A stretch of DNA of 64,000 nucleotides, taken from contig NZ_CP009505.1 in NCBI RefSeq assembly GCF_000970045.1, positions 2,232,001 to 2,296,000 on the forward strand, written 5' to 3'. Below the pieces are notes generated by a model, which saw nothing but the letters and a program-made list of their open reading frames with translations, had not been told where the DNA came from and did not search any database. Positions 17,352 through 27,145 of the stretch are shown in pieces; the first letter of the stretch is position 1; each line of letters opens with the position of its first letter. Source of the DNA: Methanosarcina sp. MTP4 (GTDB lineage Archaea; Halobacteriota; Methanosarcinia; Methanosarcinales; Methanosarcinaceae). Position numbers and translations under genes: made by a program.

Positions 17352-18683
17352 CTATTTATCCACGACTTCGATTACCTCTACATAGCACATAATTTCTCTC
17401 TGTTTCAGTGTCCGCTTTGAAAGCTTCCTGTAGGTCCATTCCACCAAAAAGCAGCCTGCAATAACGCCTGCGAGTAAAACAAGGGTCCCGGGAGAATGTC
17501 CCAGTTCATAGTATACCAGGACAGCAAAAAAACCCGCACTGCTGAGCAAGGAAGCCCATATCAAAAGGGGTTTGGCGTGGGTTTCCCCGTACAGGCGCAG
17601 GTGGGCGATATTCACGGCTACATATATTAAAAGCAGGGACGCGCTTGCCAGCATGCCAATGCGTTCCAGGTTCAGGAAATTCGCGCAGAAGATTACAAGG
17701 CCCGATGTGATAAACAGGCCTTCGGTGCTTCTTTTCCAGACCTTCCTTTCGAAGAATTCGGGCAGTTCCCCTTCCTTTGCAATGATATAACATGTGTTTG
17801 CCCCTCCGTAAAGCGAAGCATTGATCGCCGACGCTGTTGAGAACAAAGCCGCCAATGCCATGATCTTGAAGCCCGCAGCCCCCAGGAAAGGTTTTGCGGC
17901 TGCTGCGAGAGCATAGTCTTTGCTCTGCTCGATCTCGGGAATAGAGAGGTTTCCAACTACGGCCAGGCTCACAAGCACGTAGATAAATATGACCAGGACC
18001 ACGCTCAGATACAGGGCCCGGGGGAGAGTTTTTTCGGGATTTACCATATCTTCGGCCGCATTGGTAATCAAACCGAAGCCCTGATACGCGAGAAAAACCA
18101 TGCCCGCCCCGTAGAGGATATTTGAAGGGGCCGGAAAATTCGAAAGGGCAAGGTTTCCGGGGGTGATGTAGAACAGCCCGGCAAGCCCGAAGAGGATGAG
18201 TATTCCAACCTTTATGGAAACAATAAAAAGCTCGGATTTGCCCACAGCCTTTGCCCCTATAAAGTTCACCCCCGTAAAAAGCAGGACGATTCCAGTGGCA
18301 AAAACCGCATCCCAGCCCTGGCCTGAGCCTGCAGGCAAAAAGGTAACCGCATAAGAAGAAAACCCCTTAGCATAGAGGGCGAGCCCGAATATGTACCCGA
18401 CCCAGAGCAAAACATTCAACCCCCCGCTAAGGACCCCGTCCCCGAACCCCCTTACCAGGAACTCGACCGGCCCTCCTGCCGAAGGGTACTTCGCCCCCAG
18501 TTTTGCATAGGAATACGTGCTTAAAAGCGCAACCAGCCCCGCAATGACAAACGAAACGTACACGGCATTTCCCGAAATCGCGGCAGCCATGCCGAAAATC
18601 GAGAAAATCCCAGCCCCCACCATTGCTCCCACCCCGATCGAAGCGGAAGCCCACAACCCCATCGACTTAGTTTCCTGCCCCAT
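17352..18683 (-). CDS. APC family amino acid permease
   Basis: 443-aa secondary transporter of the amino acid-polyamine-organocation family. TM1 carries the family signature GVGAMVGAGIFS, followed by about eleven further hydrophobic segments, with AYQGFGLITNAAEDM (the region around TM6) well conserved. The substrate is probably an amino acid or amine taken up with a cation. ATG at 18683 (MGQETKSMGLW) fits the family N-terminus; an upstream ATG would add 54 residues rich in Cys, Lys and Arg that do not look like part of the protein. The stop is TAG, a rare stop in this window, followed by coding-looking sequence in frame. Convergent with the kinase. Confidence 0.85.
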   Translation of the reverse strand: MGQETKSMGLWASASIGVGAMVGAGIFSIFGMAAAISGNAVYVSFVIAGLVALLSTYSYAKLGAKYPSAGGPVEFLVRGFGDGVLSGGLNVLLWVGYIFGLALYAKGFSSYAVTFLPAGSGQGWDAVFATGIVLLFTGVNFIGAKAVGKSELFIVSIKVGILILFGLAGLFYITPGNLALSNFPAPSNILYGAGMVFLAYQGFGLITNAAEDMVNPEKTLPRALYLSVVLVIFIYVLVSLAVVGNLSIPEIEQSKDYALAAAAKPFLGAAGFKIMALAALFSTASAINASLYGGANTCYIIAKEGELPEFFERKVWKRSTEGLFITSGLVIFCANFLNLERIGMLASASLLLIYVAVNIAHLRLYGETHAKPLLIWASLLSSAGFFAVLVYYELGHSPGTLVLLAGVIAGCFLVEWTYRKLSKRTLKQREIMCYVEVIEVVDK

Positions 18684-18984
18684 CCGAAAAAGCCCTGCCG
18701 TAAATCCCTTAAAAATTAAACTTAGAGAAGCCCCAACTCTTCCCGGTTTAATTTTGTCCTTTAAGGGAAATAACTTTTTGCCAGCTTTCCGGATTGGCTT
18801 TAATGGACAGCAACAGATTTGGGACGAAAAACAACAGTAATCCAATCGTTCAGCAGCCCTGAAAACCGTTTTCGATCTGCTTTTCAGTTACCAACGCTCT
18901 CACCGGCTGCGAAGCAGGCGGCTTTTCCTGAACTCCAGAAAATTGGAATTTTTCGACTCAGGTCGGAACCCTGGATTCCCGGAA
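18684..18984. other. Gap between permease and TPR gene, contains a family hairpin
   Basis: Includes the hairpin at 18903-18921 with its CTCTCACC and GGCTTTTCC flanks, plus weaker similarity (GAAAACCGTTTTCGATCTGC) to the part upstream of the hairpin in the 51356 and 59775 elements. This suggests a partial, decayed copy of that element. Confidence 0.5.
18903..18921 (+). repeat. Hairpin of the CTCACC-stem-GGCTTTT family
   Basis: CCGGCTGC-GAA-GCAGGCGG, one internal mismatch, with CTCTCA before and CTTTTCC after. Same loop (GAA) and flanks as 51453-51471 but a different stem sequence. Confidence 0.7.
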
Positions 18985-20274
18985 TCAATCCATTTTCTCG
19001 AACCTGTTGATGTTATTCCTGACATCGGTATACGTGGGATTTATACGGACTGCATTTTCAAAAGCCTCGGCAGCCTTTTCATGTTCATCGACTTTGGAAA
19101 GAACACAACCTTTGCAGTTCCAGGCATAGGCATCATCCGGATTGATTTCAAGGGCTTTATCAAAAGCCTGGATAGCTTCGGCATAAGCTTCGATTTTTTC
19201 ATGAGCAAGCCCTTTGTTGTTCCAGGCAAAGTTATACCTCGGATTAATTGCTGTGGCTCTATCAAAAGCCTCGAGAGCTTCATCATACTTCCCAAGTTCC
19301 AGCAAGGAGAGCCCTTTGTTGTTCCAGATCTCAGCATCCTCGTCAAGCTCCAGGCCCCGGTCAAAAGCCTGGATTGAAGACTCGTACTGCTTCAGGCGAT
19401 AGTGGACAAAACCCCTGTGCCCCCACGCCTTTGCAGAGTCGGGATTTATATTCGTAGCCCTTTTGAAAACTTTCAACGCGTCTTCATATTTCCCTTGCTT
19501 GCAAAACCCGTTACCCTCTTTACAGCACCCACCTTCGGAATACTTTTCCGGGTTGCATTCTCCTGCTTTTGCAAAAGCCTCCCTGGCATCCTCAAACTTT
19601 CCAAGCCTGCTTAACACAAGCCCGAGCCCGTAGTGTGCGGAAGATGCCTCCGGCATTATGTCAAGTGTCCTTTCAAAGGCTTCCCGGGCCTTTTCGTAAA
19701 TTTCCAGCTTATAGAGAGCAAATCCTCTGCAGCAAAGAACCTTGCCGTCGTTTCCCCGACTTAGCTCAAGCTCTTTCTCGAAAGCCTGCGCTGCCCCTTC
19801 ATACTTCCCCTGCCTGTAGAAGACCCGACCTTTGTGATAAGAAGCTCCCAGGAACTCCGGGTTAAGCTCAAGCACCCCGTCAAAAGCCTCAACCGAAGCC
19901 GCATACGCCCCGAGTTCTAGCAACGCAAGTCCTTTCCCGTACAGGTTCTGGGCATACCCCGGGTTGAGAGAAATGGCTTTTTCAAAAACCTCAAGGGCCT
20001 CTTCAGGCCTACCAAGCCTTCGGAGCACATTCCCTTCATTATACAGAGCTTCTTCATAAAGCGGATTTATCTCAAAAGCCTCCTCGAAAGCCTCCCTGGC
20101 TTCCTCATACCTCCCAAGCCTTTCAAGGGCAATTCCCTTATTGTTCCAAGCAGGAGCATATTTTTGATTAAGTTCAAGGGCCCTGTCAAAACATTCCATC
20201 GCTTCTTCGGGCTTTTCGTCACGTAAACGTTCGAGGCCCTTAAAATTTAAGTTAATGAAATCTTCAGTTGTCAT
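18985..20274 (-). CDS. TPR protein (429 aa)
   Basis: Soluble protein made almost wholly of tetratricopeptide repeats, about twelve 34-residue units of the form A-W-NKG-AL-LG-Y-EAL-AF-KA-INP. Such solenoids mediate protein-protein contacts; no catalytic domain is present. No signal peptide is seen. ATG 20274 (MTTEDFINL) is chosen because GAGGGGG lies just upstream; an ATG 26 codons earlier has none. It is the last of three consecutive minus-strand TPR genes, 61 bp after the previous one, so co-transcription is likely. Its GC-rich codon use differs from the AT-rich gene before it. Partner proteins are unknown. Confidence 0.85.
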   Translation of the reverse strand: MTTEDFINLNFKGLERLRDEKPEEAMECFDRALELNQKYAPAWNNKGIALERLGRYEEAREAFEEAFEINPLYEEALYNEGNVLRRLGRPEEALEVFEKAISLNPGYAQNLYGKGLALLELGAYAASVEAFDGVLELNPEFLGASYHKGRVFYRQGKYEGAAQAFEKELELSRGNDGKVLCCRGFALYKLEIYEKAREAFERTLDIMPEASSAHYGLGLVLSRLGKFEDAREAFAKAGECNPEKYSEGGCCKEGNGFCKQGKYEDALKVFKRATNINPDSAKAWGHRGFVHYRLKQYESSIQAFDRGLELDEDAEIWNNKGLSLLELGKYDEALEAFDRATAINPRYNFAWNNKGLAHEKIEAYAEAIQAFDKALEINPDDAYAWNCKGCVLSKVDEHEKAAEAFENAVRINPTYTDVRNNINRFEKMD

Positions 20275-20335
20275 ATAGTCCCCCTCATTAAAAGTTTTAA
20301 AAATTTTTATGCAATCCAAAGTTTCTGTACATTTA

Positions 20336-23206
20336 TTAAGTAGATTTATCAAATACCTTCAACGCACCCTCCATAGCTGGTGGAGAAGGTTCTTTTTTTG
20401 GAGGCGTGACAGGATATAATTCGAATTTTAATTCTTGAGGTGAATTCATTTTTATTTCGAAGTCTTTTCCTTTGATGCGTTCTATACAAGGAAATAACAA
20501 AACAAATATCAGAAATAGAACAGCAAGGAGATACAGAGTCCAGTTTATAGATACATTAGAGGCCCCCGCCGACAACACCGAATAAATATTATTTGATACT
20601 GGAAGTACAGGGCCTATAATTAAATAAAGACTACCTATTAATGGTGCAAATAACATCAATAAAATGATGGAAAAAAGACCATAAAATGTATATTTTTTAT
20701 TTCTTGAATGTACCGGATAATCCAACCACCATTTCCACCATGGGGGTTTAATCTGATAGGTCCAGATATTTTCTAGTAATTCACATGCTGATGTATGAAC
20801 TTTGAGCAATTCAGGAGTTAAAGTTTTATTCTGATCTTCTGAGGTTTCACATAATTCTACGCATTGTTTTAGTTTTTCTTTTGCTGAAAAGAGATCATTG
20901 ATTTTATAATAAAAACAACCAATGAAATATAGAGAACATTCTCCAATGCAACCTTTTTCGTTCAAGAAAGCTCTTTCTAAATCTTTTATAATAGAATGAA
21001 TACATTCCATATATTTTATATTATCTTTTGATGTAAAATAAAACTCTATTTTAAGGTATTTGGCGTAGGCTTTCCATAGGAGAAACAGTGGATCTATCGA
21101 ACAATCCATTTTTGCATTAAATAAAATCGCCTTATTAAAATAATCAATAGCATCGCCATATTCTTTTCTTTCAATATGAATTAATCCTTTAAGTTTCCAA
21201 ACAGCAGAGTTTTCATACCCTATTTCAAGCGCCGCATTTATGCTTGTATAAGCATCATCAAGGTTGCCCAAGTCTAAATAAATATTTGAAAGAACTGTAT
21301 ACAACAAACCATTATTAGCGTTAATTTTTGTGGCTTCATTAAGGCAATCTATAGCTTCTTTATGACGCTTTAATTCATAAAGAGTTCTTGCTTCATGAAC
21401 CCATGCATTTACATGATATGGTTCTATTTCGAGAACTTTTTCAAAATATTCTAACGATTTGCTCAAATAGAAATTTTTCAGTATTTTAATATCTCTATCT
21501 TTATTAATTGACATTAATTCACTTTCACTTAAAAGCTTGGGTAAATTTTCAAGGTAGCTTATATCCGCCAACTTAGTATTCAATCCCCGATTATAGCAAG
21601 CAAGACCAGTGTAATAGTATGCATTTATTAACGAATTTTGAGATTCAGATTTCTCTTTTTCAGATTTCTCTTTAGAAGTAAGATATGCATTTATAGCATC
21701 CTCAAAATGACCAGCTTTTTCATAGGCGATACCTTCATTGCACAATGCATAGGAATCGTTTTCAGACTTGTTAACAGACTTTTTAAAATACTCTATTGCT
21801 TCATCATAATTCCCAATACACGTGTAGGCAAGTCCAATGTTGTTCCACGCATGATTTTCAATCTCACACCCCTTGAAAAAATTATCTTTAAAGAGCTTGT
21901 TATATAAATTAATAGCTTCCTTGTATTTTGGATATTTTCCGTATTGGGTAAGAATATAACCCTTTAAATCTAACGTACTATAATAAAATAATAGTTGTTT
22001 TTCCTTATTAAGAGAATTTACAACTTTATCTAAATAATCAATGGCATCATCAAAATTCTTAATTACCTCATCGTACTTCCCAGCATCACGAAGAGCAAGA
22101 CCTTTGTAAAAACATACAAGACCTTTGTCATACCATACATAAATGTGATCTAATCCAAAATCTACAGCGTTATCAAGGGCCTTGATTGCTTCATCGTATT
22201 TTTCAAACTTTACTTTGTATTCTTTTTCATTATCAGCAAGTTCACGAAGAGCAATACCTTTTAAATACCAAGCATCTTGGTAATTAGGGTTAATTTTCGT
22301 AGCTTTGTCGAAAGCATCAATGGCTTCATTGTATTTTGTAAGTTTCACTTCATCTTCTTTCTCAATCTGCCCAAGTTCACGAAGAGTAAGACCTTTATCG
22401 TACCAAGCCTCTGGAGAATCATTCTTAATTCCTATAGCTTTGTCAAAAGCTTCAATGGCTTCATTGTATTTTGTAAGTTTCACTTCGTTTTCTTGCTCAA
22501 TTTCGCCAAGTTCACGAAGAGCAATACCTTTAAAATGCCAGGAATCTGAATAATCATTTTTAAATCCTATAGCTTTGGAGAAAGCATCAATGGCTTCATT
22601 GTATTTTGTAAGTTTCACTTCATCTTCTTTCTCAATTTTCCCAAGTTCACGAAGAGTAAGACCTTTATCATACCAAGCCTTTGAAGAATCATTCTTTATT
22701 TCTATAGCTTTATCGAAAGCTTCAATGGCTTTGTTGTATTTTGTAAGTTTCACTTCGTTTTCTTGCTCAATTTCGCCAAGTTCACGAAGAGCAATACCTT
22801 TAAAATACCAAGCATCTTGGTAATTAGGGTTAATTTCCGTAGCTTTGTCGAAAGCATCAATGGTTTCATTGTATTTTGTAAGTTTCACTTCATCTTCTTT
22901 CTCAATTTTTCCAAGTTCACGAAGAGTAAGACCTTTATCGTACCAAGCCTTTGAAGAATCATTCTTAATTTCTATAGCTTTATCGAAAGCATCAATGGCT
23001 TCATTGTATTTTGTAAGTTTCACTTTATCTTTTATCTCAATTTTCCCAAGTTCACAAAGAGCAATACCTTTAAAATACCAAGCATTTAGATAATTAGGGT
23101 TAATTTCTGTAGCTTTATCAAAGGCCTCGATAGCTTCTCCAAGATTTCCATCTTTGCATAGAGCAAGACCTTTTTTATACCAGACCTAGCCTTCCTCGTC
23201 ATTCAT
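20336..23206 (-). CDS. TPR protein with C-terminal membrane segments; TAG at codon 7
   Basis: Long TPR protein (about 956 codons from ATG 23206, of which 895 after GTG 23023). ATG 23206 is followed by MNDEEG, then TAG (23188-23186), then VWYKKGLAL, a perfect TPR helix A. All 55 codons between TAG and GTG 23023 encode two further TPR units, so the true gene clearly begins upstream of the TAG. The first 270 residues after GTG 23023 are 45-residue extended TPRs in an alternating two-type pattern (about 270-bp period). Two membrane helices lie near the end (about 790-860 of the 895-residue numbering: GLFSIILLMLFAPLIGSLYL and LYLLAVLFLIFVLLF), so the repeats probably sit on a membrane. The gene is much more AT-rich than its neighbours. 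Either TAG is read as pyrrolysine or the gene is disrupted. Confidence 0.7.
22230..23020 (-). repeat. Higher-order 270-bp repeats inside the TPR gene
   Basis: Alternating unit types (AWYDKGLTLRELGKIEKED and AWYFKGIALRELGEIEQEN) each span about 45 codons, so pairs recur every 270 bp about three times with near-identical DNA. This points to recent unequal recombination. Confidence 0.7.
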
Positions 23207-23364
23207 GACATGATCGCCTACCGAATTCAGAGAACAATGGTTAATATAATAATATAATATTTAATATTATAAAAAACAAAATTCAGAATTAGAGATCAGA
23301 ACATGTTTTTCATGTCGTAAAAAAGAACGAAAAAAATACCTTCGCAAAATGAATTTTAAAATAT

Positions 23365-26064
23365 CTACCTTACATCATTGAAGGCCGAGTAAGCGGGTAG
23401 AGCCTTATCTAACACTTCGAGCCCCTCAGTCTGTCTATTGGAATTAACAAGTGCAAGGCCTTTGAGATACAGGGCCGGAACGTATTCATTATCGAGTTCC
23501 AGGGCTTTATCCAGGGCTCGGATGGAATCCTCGTAATTTTTAAACGCGTAAAAGACAGACCCTTTACCGTACCAGGCCCAAATATCTTCAGAATTGAGTT
23601 CCAGGGCTTTTTCAAAAGAGCTCAAACCATCATCGTATTTTTGAATGTTACAGCATGTGATCCCTTTTTCACACCACACACAGGCATCCTCCGGATTTAT
23701 TTTAAGGGCTCGGTCAAAAACTTCAATGGCTTCAGCATATTTACCAAGTTCCCGGAGAGTTTGAGCCTTATTCATGAGTGCTTCATGATGTTCGGGAAAG
23801 ATCATTAAAGCCTTTTCAAAGGAATTTATGGCATTTTCAAAAAGTTCCCTGCCTTCATGTTCCTTTCCACTTTTGCAAAATACGGCGGCCAGATAACGGG
23901 AGGCAAGACCCCGGTTGTACCAGGCATGGGGATTGTCCGGGTCAAACCCCAGGGACTGCTCAAAAGCAGCTATTGATTCCTCATACCTTTCAAGTTCGAC
24001 AAGCCCCAGCCCTTTATAGTACCATACGTTTGCATTTTCAGGGGAAATTTCAAGAGCCCTGCTAAAAGAGTTCACTGCGTTTTCAAGAAATTCCCGGGAA
24101 CTTTGCCCGATCCCAAGTTTATAAAGGGTAATCCCCCTGTCATTCCATACAAAGGAACTGCTGGGGTCACAGCGGGCGGCTTCATCAAAAGCCGGGACTG
24201 CTTCTTCCAATAAGCCGGCTTCGCGGAGGGAGAGGGCCTTGTGGTACCATGCTGACTTATAGTCCGGGTTAATCTCAAGAGCCTTTTCAAAGGAGTTTAC
24301 CGCAGCATCAAAAATCGTGCCAGCTTCATCCCCATTTCCGGAGTTAAGCAAACCAAGGGCCATCTGCCGAAAAGCAAGCCCTTTGTCATACCATACATGG
24401 GCATCTATAGGTTTTATCTCGAGGGCCTTATCAAAAGCAAGGATGGATTGGTCATACTTGCCCGACTCTCGAAAAGCAAGCCCGAGGTAATACCAGGCCT
24501 TCTGGAATTCTGGTTTAAATTTGAGGAATTGCTGAAAAGCCGAAACTGCCTGCTCAAGGGTCTTTATTCCTTCCCGGTCTTTTTTATTTTCCAGAAGTTT
24601 AAGGCCTTTATCTCGCCGGAGTAAACCGAGGTAGTACCAGGCAAAGGGATATTCGGAACTCATTTCGACAACTTTTTCAAAAGCCAGTATTGCATCATCA
24701 CATTTTTTGAGTTCGCGGAGGATTAGAGCCCTGTAGTAATATACCTCTTCAGAACCTGCTCCAGAGCCATATCCAAAGTTATCACCAGAGCCTGTCCCAG
24801 AGCCTGTTCCAGACTCTTCAGAACCGGAGTTAAGCTCAAGAACTTTATCAAAGGCTTCCAGGGCATTCTTATAGGTCAGGTCCGCCTCTTTGTTTTTCTG
24901 CAAATCCCGGAGAATAAAGGCCCTGCGGTAAAAAGTTATGCCTTTTTCGTGCCAGGCAGCAGCATTTTCAGGTTCCAGGGTTATTACCTCGTCAAAGGCT
25001 TCGAGAGCTTCATCGAATATTCCCAGTTTGGAAAAAGCAAGACCTTTGTGATACCATGCAGCGGCGTTTTCGGGGTCAAGTTTGAGCACCTCTTCAAAAG
25101 CCTTCGCAGCAGCGTCATAGTTTTTGACCTTTAGAAGGGCGAGCCCCTTTGAACTCCAGGCTCCGGTATACCTCGCCCAGGCCTCGGCATATTTTTGCTC
25201 GAGATCAATGGTTTTTTCAAATGATTTTATGGCATCATCATAAATTTCAAGTTCGTGAAGAGCAAGCCCCCTGCCATTCCAGGCAAAGGTATCTTCGGGG
25301 TCGAGGTCCAGAGCCTCGTCAAAAGCTTTCACAGCACCTTCATGTCTTCCAAGAGCCGATAGGGCCATACCTTTGTTGACCCATGCCGAAACCGATTTCC
25401 GGTCATTTTTTACTGCATTTTCAAAAGTGTCCAGGGCCTCACCATATCTGCTCAGCCCGTAAAAGGCAAGCCCTTTACTATTCCACGCATGCGTATATTC
25501 CGGGTAAATTTCAACTACCCGGTCGAAAGCTTCCCGTGACTGCTTAAACTTCCTAAGTTCCTCAAGAGCCAGACCCTTGTAATACCATAAGGAAGCATCT
25601 GCAGGGGTATTGCCAAGATCTTTTTCAAAGATATCAATTACCTTTTCAAAGGCTGTGAGGGCTTCTTCATATCTCTCAAGTTTTTGAAGCAAAAAACCCT
25701 TTTTACAGTACCATCCAAGAGCAAAATCAGGTTTATTTTCAAGTTCTTTTTCGAGCTTCCCTATTGCTTTTTCAAAATTCCCAAGTTCAAGAAATGCAAG
25801 TCCCTTGTAATAGAGGGCTTCCCTGTAATCCGGTTTGAGATCCAGTACCCTATCAAAATCTGCTATTGCCTCATTATATTCTCCCAGATGGAAATGTGCA
25901 AGCCCCCTGTAAAACCAGGATTCCTCATCCTTAGAATGAATCCCCATATAAATTTCAAAAGACTCCACTGCCTTTTTGAAATTTGATTTGGCTTCATTGA
26001 ATTTTCCAAAATCAAGTAACGAAAGCCCTAAAAGGCAAAACGATTTAGCAGACAGCAGGTGCAT
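23365..26064 (-). CDS. Large TPR protein (899 aa)
   Basis: Solenoid of about 22 tetratricopeptide repeats from near residue 5 to the end, with typical signatures such as AWYYKGLA, AWYHKGLAFSKLG and INPEDA. A Ser/Gly-rich break lies near 415-435 (GSEESGTGSGTGSG). There is no membrane segment or enzymatic domain. It probably acts as a scaffold. GAGGTT precedes the ATG. The stop is TAG (23367-23365), followed after two codons by TAA, so readthrough would add almost nothing. First of the three-gene TPR run; a 158-bp AT-rich gap with TATA-like sequence separates it from the next gene, which may have its own promoter. Confidence 0.88.
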   Translation of the reverse strand: MHLLSAKSFCLLGLSLLDFGKFNEAKSNFKKAVESFEIYMGIHSKDEESWFYRGLAHFHLGEYNEAIADFDRVLDLKPDYREALYYKGLAFLELGNFEKAIGKLEKELENKPDFALGWYCKKGFLLQKLERYEEALTAFEKVIDIFEKDLGNTPADASLWYYKGLALEELRKFKQSREAFDRVVEIYPEYTHAWNSKGLAFYGLSRYGEALDTFENAVKNDRKSVSAWVNKGMALSALGRHEGAVKAFDEALDLDPEDTFAWNGRGLALHELEIYDDAIKSFEKTIDLEQKYAEAWARYTGAWSSKGLALLKVKNYDAAAKAFEEVLKLDPENAAAWYHKGLAFSKLGIFDEALEAFDEVITLEPENAAAWHEKGITFYRRAFILRDLQKNKEADLTYKNALEAFDKVLELNSGSEESGTGSGTGSGDNFGYGSGAGSEEVYYYRALILRELKKCDDAILAFEKVVEMSSEYPFAWYYLGLLRRDKGLKLLENKKDREGIKTLEQAVSAFQQFLKFKPEFQKAWYYLGLAFRESGKYDQSILAFDKALEIKPIDAHVWYDKGLAFRQMALGLLNSGNGDEAGTIFDAAVNSFEKALEINPDYKSAWYHKALSLREAGLLEEAVPAFDEAARCDPSSSFVWNDRGITLYKLGIGQSSREFLENAVNSFSRALEISPENANVWYYKGLGLVELERYEESIAAFEQSLGFDPDNPHAWYNRGLASRYLAAVFCKSGKEHEGRELFENAINSFEKALMIFPEHHEALMNKAQTLRELGKYAEAIEVFDRALKINPEDACVWCEKGITCCNIQKYDDGLSSFEKALELNSEDIWAWYGKGSVFYAFKNYEDSIRALDKALELDNEYVPALYLKGLALVNSNRQTEGLEVLDKALPAYSAFNDVR

Positions 26065-26478
26065 AAAAACCTCACAAATAATAATTGACCCCGGTTGAGT
26101 GATATATAATAACGAAAATATAAAAGGAATTAGAAAAAATAGTTCCTGATTTCAGATCTGCCGCATTATAAACCATAAAGTAAAGAACTCCTCTCAACCC
26201 GGGTTTTCAATGGATATACAGGCGTGAAAGCCCGGATCGCAGTGCTTCCCGGAAAACAGATGACCTGTTTGACCTGTTTGACCTGTTTGACGTGCTTGAC
26301 CTGCTAGAAGCTACCCTGGCTTTTACTTCGTTTTCATAGAAGGTTCTCAGTTGTTCCTGCTTTATTAGAATGGAATCAATGGAATTAAAAAATCAATGGA
26401 ATCAATGGAATTAAAAAATCAAAAAATCAAAAAAGAGGTAAAAATAGCTCGGAATCGACAAGCTTTAAGCCTTAAACT
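26065..26478. other. Gap with short tandem repeats
   Basis: 26262-26305 has a 10-bp repeat (GACCTGTTTG units). 26371-26436 has repeats built on TGGAATCAA and TTAAAAAATCAA. TATA-like AT-rich sequence near 26098-26125 is the likely promoter of the minus-strand TPR gene. No gene seen. Confidence 0.5.
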
Positions 26479-26784
26479 TTAAGCCTCCACCTTCCACTTC
26501 TTCATCTGTTCTTCCCTCCACTGCTCGATCGCTCTCCAGATGGGCAGAGGATCTATGCCGTGAACTTTGATATACTCCTCCCGTGTGTACTCATGCATAC
26601 TGCCGTCCACAAAATGCAACGTAGCCTGGTCCGCCTGCAGCCTCGCACCTGCCGGTATTGCCGAAGGATTTACGCAGACCTCTGCACAGTAGCGCCACCC
26701 GTCTCCACCTGTTGATTCTATCCTGAACGGCTTTCCGCAGTTAGGACAGACTCCGATCATTGACTCTTCTTCCTGTTTATCCAT
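26479..26784 (-). CDS. Small zinc-ribbon-like protein of unknown function
   Basis: 101-aa soluble protein. CPNC at 13-16 and Cys33 and Cys37 (YCAEVC) could form a four-Cys zinc site. The rest is a mixed region ending in an amphipathic helix rich in Trp, Glu and Lys. Not a family I recognise by name. ATG 26784 is chosen for GGGGGA upstream; an upstream ATG 21 codons earlier has no such site. Confidence 0.65.
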   Translation of the reverse strand: MDKQEEESMIGVCPNCGKPFRIESTGGDGWRYCAEVCVNPSAIPAGARLQADQATLHFVDGSMHEYTREEYIKVHGIDPLPIWRAIEQWREEQMKKWKVEA

Positions 26785-26911
26785 AATTTTCCCCCAGTAT
26801 GGCTGAAAAAACGTCAGCTTAAATTGATATTGTGCAGGATAATACATAACAGTATTTTTATAAATTTATTTTAATGCATTGTCGAATCTTTTTTAGCAAA
26901 TCCTCAAAAGC

Positions 26912-27058
26912 TTCCCATAGGGATGATGCTGACAAAAAAATTCATGCCAAACCAGACATTCTCGTGAAAAATCTCATACTGGTAAGAGTTATTGGCAAAG
27001 ATCATTGGAAAGTGCCAGAGTGACCAGAGTATGCTGAAAATCAGCGATGCCTTAAAAT
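26912..27058 (-). pseudogene. Fragment of a CPBP (CAAX) protease gene
   Basis: The minus strand encodes a stretch (FSILWSLWHFPMIF, then YQYEIFHEN) that closely matches part of the intact CPBP protease at 42928-43758, and the DNA also matches 43145-43290 at most positions. Neither the start nor the catalytic EE motif is present, so this is a broken copy. Confidence 0.85.
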
Positions 27059-27075
27059 TCTCGAAAATAACTCCG

Positions 27076-27145
27076 TTCTGAAAAAAATGACAACTTCTTT
27101 ATACGTTGACATTTTATAAACTATAATAGGGTTGGTGGCATAGCT
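27076..27145 (+). promoter_or_regulatory. Conserved promoter of surface module 1
   Basis: CTGAAAAAAATGACAAC, an AT-rich stretch with CTTTATAC and TTTTATAAACTATAATAG, and the ribosome binding site GGTTGGTGG are shared almost base for base with 34074-34138 upstream of module 2. Which TATA-like box is used cannot be decided. Confidence 0.6.

Larger units (their letters stand above)
26785..27145. other. Upstream region of surface module 1
   Basis: Contains a fragment of a CAAX-type protease gene (26912-27058, separate entry) and then the module 1 promoter (27076-27145), which is nearly the same as the one at 34074-34138. Confidence 0.6.

Noticed and set aside
23365-23367. TAG stop of the 899-aa TPR protein as a pyrrolysine codon
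   Set aside because: Only two sense codons follow before TAA, so there is no tail to support readthrough.
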